A stretch of DNA of 64,000 nt from Ryuthela nishihirai. Taxonomy: Eukaryota; Arthropoda; Arachnida; Araneae; Heptathelidae. The notes under the pieces were generated by a model. The model was not told the DNA's origin. It worked only from the letters and a program-made list of their open reading frames with translations, and did not search any database. Each line of letters begins with the position of its first letter. The first letter of the stretch is position 1. Location of the stretch: the NCBI GenBank assembly GCA_038380435.1, contig JAWZYU010000005.1:33254001-33318000 (forward strand). The letters are read 5' to 3'. This document shows positions 32,691 to 44,400 of the stretch, piece after piece. Both the position numbers and the translations under genes were made by a program.

Positions 32691-32809
32691 GCTTTTATAA
32701 CTCTTTTAACATTGAACAAATATTGCTGAAAAATCGAGATTTAAAATCTTTTTATTACGATCTTTTTGTCTTATTTTCAGTCACATTTTTCCATTAATGC
32801 ATATTTCAA
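32691..32809. repeat. Family D repeat fragment
   Basis: ACAAATATTGCTGAAAAATCG and CTTATTTTCAGTCACATTT match 17700-18050 and 38603-38720. Confidence 0.6.
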
Positions 32810-32920
32810 GGTCCTGCCATCCTCTCAGACCTTCTACTTTGGCATATAAACTGACAGGCTCCTGTCAGACCTCTGTGGCAAGCAGCTGCTTGAGGGGGGT
32901 ATTTATTATTTATTATATAG
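32810..32920 (+). mobile_element. SINE-B 3' half
   Basis: Begins at AAGGTCCTGCCATCC without the tRNA head; the tail TATTTATTATTTATT is present. Confidence 0.85.
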
Positions 32921-32981
32921 GGCTTCGAAGTTCGACTACTTCTCGACATAAAATATCAAAAACGTTTTCCCCAATAATTTA

Positions 32982-33366
32982 GGGGCGGGGGTGGCTCAGT
33001 CGGTAGCGCGCCAGGCTCGTAATCTGTAGTTTCCAGGTTCGAGTCCCAGCTGGGTCAGCGTTGAGATTTATCTCCGAAAAATTCCCCGCCCTGCCCACGG
33101 TCAGTAGGGAACACCGATGGGCTTGGAAAGGCCGCCATCCGTCGGATGGGACGTTAAGCCGTGGCCCCGTGTGCGGGAGAGACATACCCTGTGCACGTTA
33201 AAGAACACGATTGATGGCCTTGACGGGAGGCTACCATCTGTCTCCCAACAACAGCTGTTCCAGTGGGTCCCTCCCCCAACCTTCTCTGAGCCTTCGGGAT
33301 CCTTGTGACCTGTTCATTTAGCCCATGGTGTACAAAAAAGTGCCTCTCAGAGGTAAAACAACCCAA
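32982..33366 (+). mobile_element. SINE-A, full length
   Basis: Flanked by a perfect 13-bp duplication CCCCAATAATTTA (32969-32981, 33367-33379). Confidence 0.95.
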
Positions 33367-33379
33367 CCCCAATAATTTA

Positions 33380-34436
33380 ATTTCGCAAACTGATAAGGAA
33401 ATCAATTAAAAAAAAGGTGCTTAAGTGATCCTAAAAGATCAGAACTAAAAAAAAATTACTTAATTTTAAATGTACTTATAAGTTAATACCATAAATGTTT
33501 TAATTCCAAATACCTATCCTAAACGAATTAAAAAAAAAACTTGCACTTAGCAATTCCATCACGCAACAACAACAAAAATGCCATTCTGGAGGCAGCAGAC
33601 TCGCTAAAAGTTTCCATCTGCACTAAAATAAACTGCTGCTTATATAGATATATCCCATTTGGCGATTTGAAAATAAATCCTCCGTTATGCAGATTAATTT
33701 TAACGTGGTAATACAAATATTTCGCCCGCAACATCCATCTGAAAATCCAACGGAAGCAATTAATGCAATCATTCTCCGAATTCCTCTTTTCTTCTTCGGT
33801 AATTGCTTCAAACTCAGAAAGACTTTTAAGTTCGTAAATTTGAAATCAGATTTGTCATTCCCATTTCTTCCGTTGCTTAACATTGTTGACGAAGGCTTGA
33901 CAGACCCCGGATTAAAGCGTCAGAAGTGAGGCCCAAGTGCTTCTATTAGCTGCAGGCGCAACCGAGCAAGAATGATTACTGCCCAGCGCTCTAAGGAGCT
34001 TATCTGGCATGGCCCTCGCTTTCCCACAGTCAATTAACGTTAAGAAGCGTAAAATTGTTTAATTATTATAGAACGTTACGGAAATGATTTTACTATCAGT
34101 CACAGGGAGTATTATGGAGCTTTAGGAGTTCGGTCTAATAATGTAATCTTAGAAGAAAATTAGCGCATAAATTGAGAAATTAAAAGTAAACGAAATCGGT
34201 TAAACTTTAATCCGATATCGCTCTCTGTTATCAAAACATGCAAAAGCTTTTATTTTTAGGTGTGCCTAAAACTGGACAAGACAGATGGATGCCTTGTGGC
34301 ATTTATGGAGAGGAAGTTAATGTAGATGTTTGTGTGGGAGAAGGAAGACTTCAGACAGGAAAGCGATAGTTTGATAATCAAACCACAGAACTGAAACAAA
34401 CCATCGTTTGCAATGGCAGTACATCTCCGATTATAT
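33380..34436. other. Unique spacer of 1.05 kb
   Basis: No repeat or gene recognised; several short opposing open frames around 33530-33930 without family features. Confidence 0.4.
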
Positions 34437-34820
34437 GGGGGCGGGAGTGGCTCATTCGGTAATGCGCCAGGTTCGTAATCTGTAGTTCCCAGGTTCGAGC
34501 CCCAGCTGGGTCAGCATTGAGTTTATCTCCGCAAAATTCCCCGCCTCTGTCCACGGTCAGTAGGGGACACCGATGGGCTTGGAAAGGCCGCCATCCGTCG
34601 GATGGGACGTTAAGCCGCGGACCAGTGTGTGGGGGAGCCATACCCTGTGCACGTTAAAGAACATGCTGGATGGCCTTGACGGGAGGCTACCATCTATCTC
34701 CGAACAGCTGTTCCAGTGGGTCCCCTCCCCAACCTTCTCTGAACCTTCGGGGTCCATGTGACCTGGCCATTTAGCCCATGATGTACAAAAAAGTGCCGCT
34801 CAGAGGTAAAACAACCCAAC
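34437..34820 (+). mobile_element. SINE-A, full length
   Basis: Complete, with scattered substitutions; no clear duplication. Confidence 0.92.
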
Positions 34821-34880
34821 TCGACTTCGTGTGTAGGTACACTATAATTTGTATGTGCATGCCGTAAAGGAGTCGCTGGG

Positions 34881-35268
34881 TTGGGTTGGGTTGTTTTACC
34901 TCTGAGCGGCACTTTTTTGCACACCATGGGCTAAATGGCCAGGTCACATGGACCCCGAAGGCTCAGAGAAGGTTGGGGGAGGGGACTCACTGGAACAGCT
35001 GTTGGGAGACAGATGGTAGCCTCCCGTCAAGGGCGCCCGGCGTGTTCTTCAACGTGCACAGGGTATGGCTCTCCCGCACACGGAACCACGGCTTAACGTC
35101 CCATCCGACGGGCGGCGGCCATTCCAAGCCCATCGGTGTCCCCTACTGACCGTGGGCAGGGCGGGGATTTTGCGGAGATAAATCTCAACGCTGACCCAGC
35201 TGGGACTCGAATCTGGGAACTACAGATTACGAGCCTGGCGCGCTACCGACTGAGCCACCCCCGCCCCC
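34881..35268 (-). mobile_element. SINE-A, full length
   Basis: Flanked by a perfect 12-bp duplication GGAGTCGCTGGG (34869-34880, 35269-35280). Confidence 0.95.
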
Positions 35269-35280
35269 GGAGTCGCTGGG

Positions 35281-35832
35281 CATCCTTTTCGATAGCTATT
35301 GAGTGAGTCCTCTTCTTCGGCCCTGAACGTTGTCTACATTTTTGCCCTGATCATTTATCGCATTATTGTGCGCTTAAAGAGTGATCGATCATGGTTGTAA
35401 CAACCCAACCCTTTTCTAAGAACACACACAACCCGAAAGTTCCTCTGCGAAAGAGGCGCCAACATCGCAGACAGCGAGTTCGAGCCTTCTGATGACTTGA
35501 CGGGCCATTCTGTAATTGACATTCTTTCTCCTCCATGACCGCGTTGGTAAGCGAATAAAGGAAGATGAAAAAAAAAGGGACGTTCCAAGAAGTCGAAGAA
35601 CAAAAGGTTGTGGCGACAACGCTTCGAAAGAAAAAGGAATGTTCTGAGACGCACGAGAATGACGCGGCGGCTGGAGAAGGGGAGAACGGAAGAGACAGGC
35701 TTTGATGACACAGAGACGGGAAAGGATGAGAATGTGGAGACAGTGATGCGCTTCCTCAGAATATGAAGTGTACTTATTCCTTCTCCCCGTCCACTTCGAG
35801 AAAAGGAAGCTTGAAAGCTCCCTTCTTTCCCC
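35281..35832. other. Unique, less AT-rich spacer
   Basis: Two long overlapping open frames on the minus strand (208 codons at 35355-35981 and 158 codons at 35416-35892) cross this stretch. They run into SINE-A sequence and have unfamiliar translations. I see no basis for calling a gene. Confidence 0.4.
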
Positions 35833-36252
35833 TCTGAGAGTTTTTTTTTTTGCAGTATTTTTAGGCGAAGTGGCCAGGCCACAAAGACCCAATTGCTGAA
35901 CAAGAGGAATTTGGGTGTTTCGGTTGTTTTACCTCTGAGCGGCACTTTTTTGGCATACAGTGGTCTAAATGACAAGGTCACAAGGACCCCAAATATTCAG
36001 AGAAGGTTGGGGAAGAAGACCCACTGAACAAATATTAGAAGAAAGATGGAAGTCTTACATCAAGACTATACAGCTTGTTACTTAACATGCACAATGTATG
36101 GCTCTTCTCGTCGCTCAGAAAGAAGATTCCGACGGGAGTCGTCGAAGGCTCTCATCGGAATCCTCTTTCTGAGCGACGGTAGAGTGAGAGTTCAGCGGAG
36201 ATAAATATCAATTGGGATTCGAACCTGGGAACTACAGATACGAAAATGCTAC
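35833..36252 (-). mobile_element. Old SINE-A pieces with embedded hairpin
   Basis: A 3'-end scrap at 35833-35890 is followed by a fuller, strongly diverged copy from 35914 to 36252. The latter is interrupted in mid-body by the hairpin at 36110-36177. Confidence 0.75.
36110..36177. repeat. 68-bp hairpin inside old SINE-A
   Basis: Arms 36110-36132 (GTCGCTCAGAAAGAAGATTCC) and 36155-36177 pair with one mismatch around a 22-base loop. A probable miniature foldback insertion. Confidence 0.8.
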
Positions 36253-36259
36253 ACTACTA

Positions 36260-36640
36260 GGGGCGTAGGTGGCTCAGTCGGTAGCGCGCCAGGCTCGTAA
36301 TCTGTAGTTCCCAGGTTCCAGTCCCAGCTGGGTCAGCGTTGAGATTTATCTCCACAAAATTCCCCACCCTGCCCACGGTTAGTAGGGGACACCGATGGGC
36401 TTGGAAAGGCCGCCGTCCGTCGGATGGGACGTTAAGCCGTGGCCCCGTGTGCAGGAGAGCCATACCCTGTGCACGTTAAAGAACACGCTGGATGGCCTTG
36501 ACGGGAGGCTGCCATCTGTCTCCCAACAGCTGTTCCAGTGGGTCCCCTCCCCCAACCTTCTCTGTACCTTCGGGGTCCATGTGACCTGGCCATTTAGCCC
36601 ATGGTGTGCAAAAAAGTGCCGCTCAGAGGTAAAACAACCC
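36260..36640 (+). mobile_element. SINE-A, full length
   Basis: Flanked by a perfect 12-bp duplication GCTACACTACTA (36248-36259, 36641-36652). Confidence 0.95.
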
Positions 36641-36879
36641 GCTACACTACTAATTGGTCAATTTCTCCCACCCCACCCCCTTTTGCATGATATGATAGAG
36701 GCCCACTCAAATGTTTATGTAGTTTCACCACTGTTACATTAATAGCTACATTTACAGAATATTTTGCAAGAACTTGTATGTTAAGAATAATTTATAAATG
36801 AAAACCTCTATAATCCTTAGATAGATATAAATCTTGGATACAGATTCTTCTAATATCTTAGATTTTTCTTATTCATAGG

Positions 36880-37257
36880 ATGAGGCTGTGGTTCGGTCGG
36901 TAACTCGCCAGGCTCGTAATCTGTAGTTCCCAGGTTCGAGTCCCTCTTGGGCCAGCATTGGGATTTATCTGAACAAAACTTCCTGTACTCTCAGTAGGGG
37001 ATGCCGATGAGATTGGAATAGGTCGCGATCCGTCGAATGGGACGTTAAGCCGTAGCCAGTATTAGAGGCGTAATCTGTGCACATTAAAGAACACGCTGGA
37101 TGGCCTTGATGGGGGGGGGGTTACCATCTGTCTCCCAACAGCAGTTCTAGTGAATCCTCTCCCCCCAAACTTCTTTAAACCCTCGTAGTTCTTGTGACCT
37201 TGCCTTTAGCCCATTGTGTGCAAAACAAGTGCCCCTTACAGGTATAAAAGTAATCAA
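36880..37257 (+). mobile_element. SINE-A, old full length
   Basis: A diverged head (GTGGTTCGGTCGGTAACTCGCC) with intact B box; the body has small deletions and a G-run at about 37111-37120. Confidence 0.88.
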
Positions 37258-37391
37258 CTTATTCATAATTGGTACGAGTGTTTTATGCGCTTTTTCTGGT
37301 TTATATTTTGCGGGATTTACGCAATTAATTTGCATATTCTTTTTTCTTACGTTTCCGCTGTTATTGGTTCATGATCTGTTATTAGCGCACT

Positions 37392-37578
37392 AAATAAATA
37401 AAAAAAAATAAATACCCCTCAAGCAGCTGCTTGCCACAGAGGTCTGACAGGAGCCTGTCAGTTTATATGCCATAGTAGAAGGTCTGACAGGATGACGGGA
37501 CCTCAGCAGAAAAACAACACAAACGTCCATGCTTTACCCGGGGCTCGAACCCAGGTCCCTTAGATCAGTAGCCATAAC
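37392..37578 (-). mobile_element. SINE-B, head truncated
   Basis: Runs from the TATTTATTT tail to GATCAGTAGCCA; the outermost head bases are missing. Confidence 0.9.
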
Positions 37579-37757
37579 TAATCTAAATTTAAAGAACATT
37601 TATCATTAATAATCATTCAACTGTAGCTTTATCATGATCTTCTGATAATCACCAGTACAAAACTGAAGCAATATTCCTTTTCAGCTTATTCTCTATTAAA
37701 ATAAGAATACTTTACACACTGACCAACCAAAATATTACAGAATTTCCATGTTAATGG

Positions 37758-38142
37758 GGGGCGGTGGATGGCTCAGTCGGTAGCGCGCCAGGCTCGTAAT
37801 CTGTAGTTCCCAGGTTCGAGTCCCAGCTGGGTCAGCGTTGAGATTTATCTCCGCAAAATTCCCCGCCCTGCCTACGGTCAGTAGGGGACACCGATGGGCT
37901 TGAAAAGGCCGCCGTCCGCCGGATGGGACGTTAAGCCGTGTCCCCGTGTGCGTGAGAGCCATACCCTGTGCACGTTAAAGAACACACTGGATGGCCTTGA
38001 CAGGAGGTTATTATCTGTCTCCCAACAACTGTTCCAGTGGGTCTCCTCCCCCAACCTTCTCTGAACCTTCGGGGTCCATGTGACCTGGCCATTTAGCCCA
38101 TGGTGTGCAAAAAAGTGCCGCTCAGAGGTAAAACAACCCAAC
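37758..38142 (+). mobile_element. SINE-A, full length
   Basis: Flanked by a perfect 12-bp duplication CCATGTTAATGG (37746-37757, 38143-38154). Confidence 0.95.
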
Positions 38143-38219
38143 CCATGTTAATGGAACCAAACTTCGAAACTCTATAACTTCTAAAATATGCTTAAAATGG
38201 AGGAATGTCACTGCAAATA

Positions 38220-38409
38220 AATTGATGATAAAAATAAATCATGATCTAATAATGTATTTAAATCTCGATTTCCTACAATATTCTTTCAGTATTCAAAGAG
38301 TTATGGAAGCTGGAATATTTAACAATAAACGATATTTAAGCTTTATTTGTCAGGAAATTCTTACGACCGTTACTGCTGTCAAATATTTCGTCTTTCATAA
38401 CTCTTTAAA
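38220..38409. repeat. Family D repeat
   Basis: ATTTAAATCTCGATTTCC, GAGTTATGGAAGCT and ACTGCTGTCAAATATTTCG match 17700-18050 and 18720-18900. Split from 38603-38720 by a SINE-B. Confidence 0.6.
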
Positions 38410-38411
38410 TA

Positions 38412-38602
38412 AATAAAATAAATACCCCCTCAAGCAGCTGCTTGCCACAGAGGTCTGACAGGAGCCTGTCAGTTTATATGCCACAGTAGGAGATCTGAGA
38501 GGATGGCAGGACCTCTGCAGAAAAACGACACACACATCCATGCCTAATTCCGGGGCTCGAACCCAGGTCCCTTAAATCAGTAGCCAAGCGTGCTAACCAC
38601 AC
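38412..38602 (-). mobile_element. SINE-B, near full length
   Basis: From the AAATAAATACCCCCTC tail to GCCAAGCGTGCTAACCAC. Inserted in family D sequence. Confidence 0.9.
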
Positions 38603-38720
38603 TAGACGAATAATTTTGAAAATCAAGATTAATAGATTTAATTATGACCATTATTTTCAGTCACATTTTTCCATTAAATGAATATTTTACGTGTTATAGT
38701 ACTTAGAAATTTGATTCCCA
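38603..38720. repeat. Family D repeat, continued
   Basis: ATTATTTTCAGTCACATTTT and TCCATTAAATG blocks as in the other copies. Confidence 0.6.
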
Positions 38721-39447
38721 TTGACCTGGACAATGAATTTGAAGCTCATTACAGATGAAAGTCTCCCAGTCAGCCCCATTTCCCTTAAGACTCATAAACA
38801 AATCCCATTTCATTAGAAATGTCCCATTGCAATCATTGGTTGAGAGCTTCCAGTGAAGCCCTTAGGCCGAAAATTTGATGTTTGGCATTCATCTAATATC
38901 CTTTGAGTTATTTTGTATATTATTGTAGCATAAATGTAAATAATTGCAACCTAAATGTAAATAATTGCAACATCTTCACAATGTAAACTATTGTAATATA
39001 AATATTAAATGCGTACAAATATTCCGGCAGCGCATTATTTTCCGTGTCTTCCTATGTACTTCCTGCATTGATCGAAATACATTTCGTAGCAGAGTGAAGG
39101 CGCGAGCGTGATACAATGATGGTTCCGAGGGAACACGCGCTCTCATGCTAACTTGCTATCCATCCGCCAGCGAACAGAATTCACTCTGGGTTCATTCGAC
39201 TCTTCACTATCGTTAATATTCTGAGCTCATTAATGTTCTGAGCATTAGTTGCTCTTGCCAACTGAGCAGTGCACTCATAATACACAAACCTTACGCTCGC
39301 CAACTGAAAGCCATGATTGGGTGAGTAGTGTGCTCATAGTGTCTTAAAAGAAACTCTCTTTTAGAAGTGGCAGTCAAGTAGCTGCTATTAATAAATACCT
39401 ATCCCATCGCATGGATATAGCTGACAGTGTGGTACTCAAAAAAATGT
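38721..39447. other. Unique spacer
   Basis: No gene recognised. Short near-repeats such as TGTAAATAATTGCAAC (38933-38970) and CTGAGC(T/A)CATTA (39220-39250) are visible. Confidence 0.4.
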
Positions 39448-39459
39448 AAGGAGAGAGAG

Positions 39460-39843
39460 TTGGGTTGTTTTACCTCTGAGCGGCACTTTTTTTGCACACC
39501 ATGGGCTAAATGGCCAGGTCACATGGACCCCGAAGGCTCAGAGAAGGTTGGGGGAGGGGACCCACTGGAACAGCTGTTGGGAGACAGATGGTAGCCTCCC
39601 GTCAAGACCATCCAGCGTGTTCTTTAACGTGCACAGGGTATGTCTCTCCCGCACACGGGGCCACGGCTTAACGTCCCATCCGACGGACGGCGGCCTTTCC
39701 AAGGCCATCAGTGTCCCCTACTGACCGTGGGCAGGACGGGGAATTTTGCGGAGATAAATCTCAACGCTGACCCAGCTGGGACTCGAACCTGGGAACTACA
39801 GTTTACGAGCCTGGCGCGCTACCGACTGAGCCACCCCCGCCCC
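39460..39843 (-). mobile_element. SINE-A, full length
   Basis: Flanked by AAGGAGAGAGAG (39448-39459) and a slightly different AAGGAGGGAGAGAG. Confidence 0.93.
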
Positions 39844-40426
39844 AAGGAGGGAGAGAGATTTGATATTCATGGTTGACTCTCCCAGTTTGGGAGACTGCCT
39901 TGGAAATATAGGTTATTTAAATTCTCAAAGGTTGGGGGGGGAGGGGGGGACTATAAATTCATTTCCAAGACCGGAACAAGAGACCCATGAACCCCCACAC
40001 ATGCAAAATACATGGGCTGCATGAATTTAAGATAACCAGCGTAGGACGGCGAAACTCCAACCGTATGATTAAAATAGAAATAGAAATGATGGTAATTTAA
40101 GCGTTTAAATAACATCACTTTTATTTAATGTAGGACATAATTCATGAAACGTATTCAGTAACGGAACAATATTTGTTGCAATTTTGTAAGTAGCATTCAA
40201 ATTTTAAAGTGGCTTCGTGTAAGCAGCAAAAAGCGCATTGTTCAGACTTATAAAAGTGGAATGATTGGTCTAAAAGAGTTTGCCTTCTGTGGGCTCTCTT
40301 TTGACAGAAATTACTGAAAGAATGTTATTGATTGTAATTACTGAAATGTCTTTGACAGAAATTACTGAAAGAATTACTGAAAGAATGACAGAAATTACTT
40401 AATTAGAAATTTTCTAATCTGTAGAT
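39844..40426. other. Spacer with G-run and short tandem repeat
   Basis: A purine-rich run at about 39930-39950 and a degenerate GAAATTACTGAAAGAAT tandem at 40310-40400; otherwise unrecognised. Confidence 0.4.
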
Positions 40427-40623
40427 CAGTGGTCCTGAACCTTTTATGCGTCACGTACCCCATGGAAATGGGCATACCCCTTGTATAGATATATAAAACT
40501 ATAGTTATAGAATAACAATGAGAATAAAATAAAACATATATATATAGCATATATCTAGCGACTTTTGAGCTCTCGCGGCGTACTCAAAAAAATTTACCGC
40601 GTACCTCACGTTGAGAACCCCTA
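40427..40623. mobile_element. hAT-type MITE relic
   Basis: Ends CAGTGGTCCTGAACC and CGTTGAGAACCCCTAG are close to the CAGTGGTTCTCAACC termini of many animal hAT elements, and CGTCACGTACCCC follows as in those. The expected 8-bp duplication is not clear, so it is an old copy. Confidence 0.6.
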
Positions 40624-40715
40624 GTCTAAACCATTTAAGGTTAAAATCTTCTCTTTGAAGTGAACTACGCTTAACAAAATCAATAACACTAGACAACAAA
40701 TTTAAACTTTTTTTT

Positions 40716-40914
40716 TATAAATAAAAATATACCCCCTCAAGCAGCTGCTTGCCACAGAGGTCTGACAGAAGCCTGTCAGTTTATGTGCCACAGTAGATCT
40801 GAGAGGATGGCAGGACCTCAGCAGAAAACAACACGAATATCCATGCCTTACCCGGGGCTCGAACCCAGGTTCCGTAGATCAGTAGCCAAGCGCGCTAACC
40901 ACTCGGCCACGGGA
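40716..40914 (-). mobile_element. SINE-B, full length
   Basis: Complete, with CTCGGCCACGGGAC at the 5' end. Confidence 0.92.
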
Positions 40915-41244
40915 CGGCTAATGTTGGTCAAATAGGATGTTTTTAACTAATTTTATGTGCTAAATTCAAATATGGCTGTGAAAAATGTATAGCAGGTACA
41001 GTTTTTTTTAAAATTACGGATTGGTGTATTTGAAATTTCAATGAATCTGGGAAATAAAAATAAATGTGACTATTTTATTAAATTGCAACTTAAAACTCAT
41101 TAATTAATTACATGATTAGAGAGAAAAAAAATTAGAAACTACATAGTTATAGACCACTGAATGTAAAGTAACAAATGAAATAAAGAATATTGAAATGCAG
41201 AATAAGAAGACATGTGTAAAGGATCTTTTATACTTACAAGAAGT

Positions 41245-43481
41245 TCATTTTCGTCTTTTATGTGTTGAGGTATCTTCCTTCTGCAAGAACCAGCAGTAGT
41301 TACCCATCATTGCTGGATCCCACCTGCCTTGGTATCTCTCCTCTATGGTTCGGATATCCTGGTGAAATCTTTTCCCTTGCTCATCACGGACAGCTCCTAA
41401 GTTCTTGGGAAAGAAGTCGAGATGCGAGTGCAAGAAATGGATCTTCGAAGACATTTAGCAGCCAAGATTTTTTATAGTTTTTGTGAAGATTTTGAATGAG
41501 CCATTCAAGATCTTTCTCAAAAACTTGAACTTGCAATCCGAGAGAGAGAGATGTGACTTTTAGGTCACCACATATTGTCCACTTAAACTGGTCATATTTT
41601 ATAGCAGTGAGTATTTTTTCCATGGAAGTTTTCTTCTTTGTGATTCCACAGGAAATTCTGGACCACAGATGTGAAGGATTTCCATACAGTGCGCACCTTC
41701 ATAATCAGTTTTTCCTTGAAGACAGTATCATTCAGTAGCTTCCTGATCTAAGGACCAATAAAGATCCCTTCTTTGAGTTTGGCATCACTTAGTTTCGGAA
41801 AATTTTCCTTCAAGGGCAAAAACCCTTTACCAGTTTTGTCCATAGCTTTTATAAAGTTTTTCATAAGCCGCAGTTTGATGTGAAGTGGTGGGAGCAGTAC
41901 ATCAGAGGGATCAACAGGAAATTTCTAGGAATTTCCAGGAATAAAAACATCTCTTTTGGGCCAGTTTTGTAGTGTTCCTTTCTGGCCCTACTGTTCCTCA
42001 AACACAGAAAATAGAAAAATTTTGTGAAGCCCGAGCAAGAGAGATATGACCTTTAGGGCACCACATATTGTCCACTTAAACTGGTACTATTTTATAGCAG
42101 TGAGTATTTTTTCCATGGAAGTTTTCTTCTTTGTGATTCCACAGGAAATTCTGGACCACAGATGTGAAGGATTTCCATACAGTGCGCACCTTCATAATCA
42201 GTTTTTCCTTGAAGACAGTATCATTCACTAGCTTCCTGATCTAAGGACCAATAAAGATCCCTTCTTTGAGTTTGGCATCACTTAGTTTCGGAAAATTTTC
42301 CTTCAAGGGCAAAAACCCTTTACCAGTTTTGTCCATAGCTTTTATAAAGTTTTTCATAAGCCGCAGTTTGATGTGAAGTGGTGGGAGCAGTACATCAGAG
42401 GGATCAACAGGAAATTTCTAGGAATTTCCAGGAATAAAAACATCTCTTTTGGGCCAGTTTTGTAGTGTTCCTTTCTGGCCCTACTGTTCCTCAAACACAG
42501 AAAATAGAAAAATTTTGTGAAGCCCGAGCAAGAGAGATATGACCTTTAGGTCACCACATATTGTCCACTTAAGCTGGTCATATTTTATAACAGTGAGTAT
42601 TTTTTTCATGCTTTCATAAGTTTCCTTCATTCCCACAGCGTGTATCATTGGAATGGATGGTTTTTGGTTTCCTTATTGCAAGGACAACTTTTAAGCTGAA
42701 TTTTGACGAATCTGTGAATAGATGCCATTCCTTAGGGTCGTCAGTTGTTCCAATTTCTTCCATCAGCCCTTAAATATCTGTGCAGAAACACAAATTATCT
42801 TGCATCTCGTAATAAACAGATAAAGCCAAATTTCTCTTTCTGAACAGAGAAACTCTGGTACCCTTGGCCAGAAGATTCTACTCTTGAACCTAAAACCTCA
42901 GCTTGTTGTTTGGAAAGTCCTAGGTCTCGAACATGATCATTTAGTTCATTTTGCTGAATCAGATGAGGCTCGTCTAACTTTTTAGGCGTATAAGTAGGAT
43001 CAGGATCTGTATGTATCTCAAACTCTTCCTCTAATGAATGGGAATCCATCTCCTCCCAATTGGTTGGATCTGTTGGTATAGGAAGATCTTCTCCATGAGG
43101 AACTAGCCTTATGGCTGAAGGCACATTTGGATATTGTATTTTGCTTTTGTTCTTTTTTGAAAAGCCCGACACTTTAGTTAAACAAAAATAGCAATCATGC
43201 AAGTGACTACTTGGATCACGCCAAACCACTGGAACTGCAAAGGGCATGGATTTTATCTTACCTTTCAACCATTCACTCAGGCCAACAAAGCACAAAATGC
43301 AGCACACATGTGGATACCATGTTTTGTCCTGATCTCCAACATGACATCCAAAATACAAGTTATAAGCTTTCTCCGCAATCTTTGTCAAAGAACGACCCTG
43401 GAATTTTAAAATATAATTTCCACATACATAACAAAACTTATCTGACGCATCAACACATCCGCGATGCTGCCTTTGTGCCAT
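41245..43481 (-). pseudogene. Decayed member of a multicopy arthropod/cnidarian protein family
   Basis: The minus strand is open for 228 codons (43481-42795) from MAQRQHRGCVDASDKFCYVC, with Cys/His pairs that look zinc-binding: FCYVC, HVCCILC, HDCYFC. A LGLSKQQAEVLGSR segment follows. A frameshift near 42830 and a stop then interrupt EWHLFTDSSKFSLK (about 42720) and WTICGDLKV. The terminal part (41454-41245) reads KIHFLHSHLDFFPKNLGAV, then GKRFHQDIRTIEERYQGRW and NYCWFLQKEDTSTHKRRK and a stop. This order recalls an uncharacterised protein family I remember as highly multicopy in arthropods and cnidarians; its function is unknown to me. The middle is tandemly duplicated (493 bp) and partly deleted. 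It appears intronless, so it may be a retrocopy or part of a mobile element. Confidence 0.75.
41548..42540. repeat. 493-bp tandem duplication inside the pseudogene
   Basis: GAGAT(G/A)TGAC recurs at 41548, 42041 and 42534. The two full units are nearly identical, for example through CATGGAAGTTTTCTTCTTTG. In coding sense each unit runs from the KILTAIKY segment to the EENFHG segment of the family protein. Near-identity means the duplication is younger than the inactivation of the rest. Confidence 0.92.
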
Positions 43482-43964
43482 TTAAACGCCAAAATTCACT
43501 CTTCAACGTACAGAACGTTTTCCTCCTACAGTGAAAACAACAAGAATGGCGGTCTGAGGTTAGGTTACTGTTACATGTTTTCTCTCACTTGGCAATCAGT
43601 GTTGCCAGCCACAAAAAGTAAAATATCTAGTATCCTCCCAGTTGCCTGGAGGTGTTGGTATAGGAAGAATCTTAATAGGAGTCAAAATGGCCAATAACAT
43701 AAAGACGTGACGTGTTAGCCATTTTTTAAGGCTATTTTTAAGGTGAAATCAGCACCCGAAAAATAAAGTCAGCTACAATTGTTCATGTTATAAAAACCTT
43801 GTAAACCAATCTAATCAAAAAAAAGGAGACAAATTGCACTCTTGGCTATTTCCTGTAGTAATGCTAAACCAATTGCTACAAGCCTTACCAACTCTTATAT
43901 ATATATGCTAAATTGATATCGAAATAATATATATATTTAATAAGATTATTTTTTTTGATTATGT
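43482..43964. other. Spacer upstream of the pseudogene
   Basis: No promoter or repeat recognised. Confidence 0.35.
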
Positions 43965-44060
43965 TAGCCGTCTCGATGGCTCAATGAAATTGCAGTTTTT
44001 TACCCTGACTCTGGAAGTACCGTAGTCTGGGTTCGAATCCCTAGTTATTGATATAGTCGT
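43965..44060 (+). mobile_element. tRNA-like SINE head of a third family
   Basis: An A-box-like GATGGCTCAATG (43975-43986) and a B box GGGTTCGAATCCC (44029-44041), about 50 bp apart, but no tRNA cloverleaf. The following bases match neither SINE-A nor SINE-B. Confidence 0.5.
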
Positions 44061-44174
44061 TTGTGCTTTTCATAACCTGTAGTTAAGCTGCTATCTTTCC
44101 AAGTCTCAACAGTTATGCTGTATGATAAAGATTAGTTCATCAAAGGGACTTTCAAGGATATTTAATCTGGAGGT

Positions 44175-44400
44175 GGAGAAGTTGGTAAAGTGCCAACCTC
44201 ATATAACCAGAAGTTCGCAGCTATTAGTCCTGATTTGCCCTTTTTCTTCACCTTTGGAGAGAGAAAAACTTCTTGGTTTGGATGATCGTCATCCGTCCGA
44301 TGGGGCGTTAATCCGTGCCCTTTATGACAGAAAATCCGCAATCTTCACACCTAAAACAAACTCTATCACTGATCAGAGCTCTCATAGGTCCGTTTGGTCA
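44175..44400 (+). mobile_element. SINE-A relic
   Basis: A decayed head (GGAGAAGTTGGTAAAGTGCC) and body (CATCCGTCCGATGGGGCGTT). Confidence 0.6.

Noticed and set aside
35355..35981. 208-codon minus-strand ORF and an overlapping 158-codon ORF
   Set aside because: They start in SINE-A sequence, overlap each other in different frames and show no recognisable domain.
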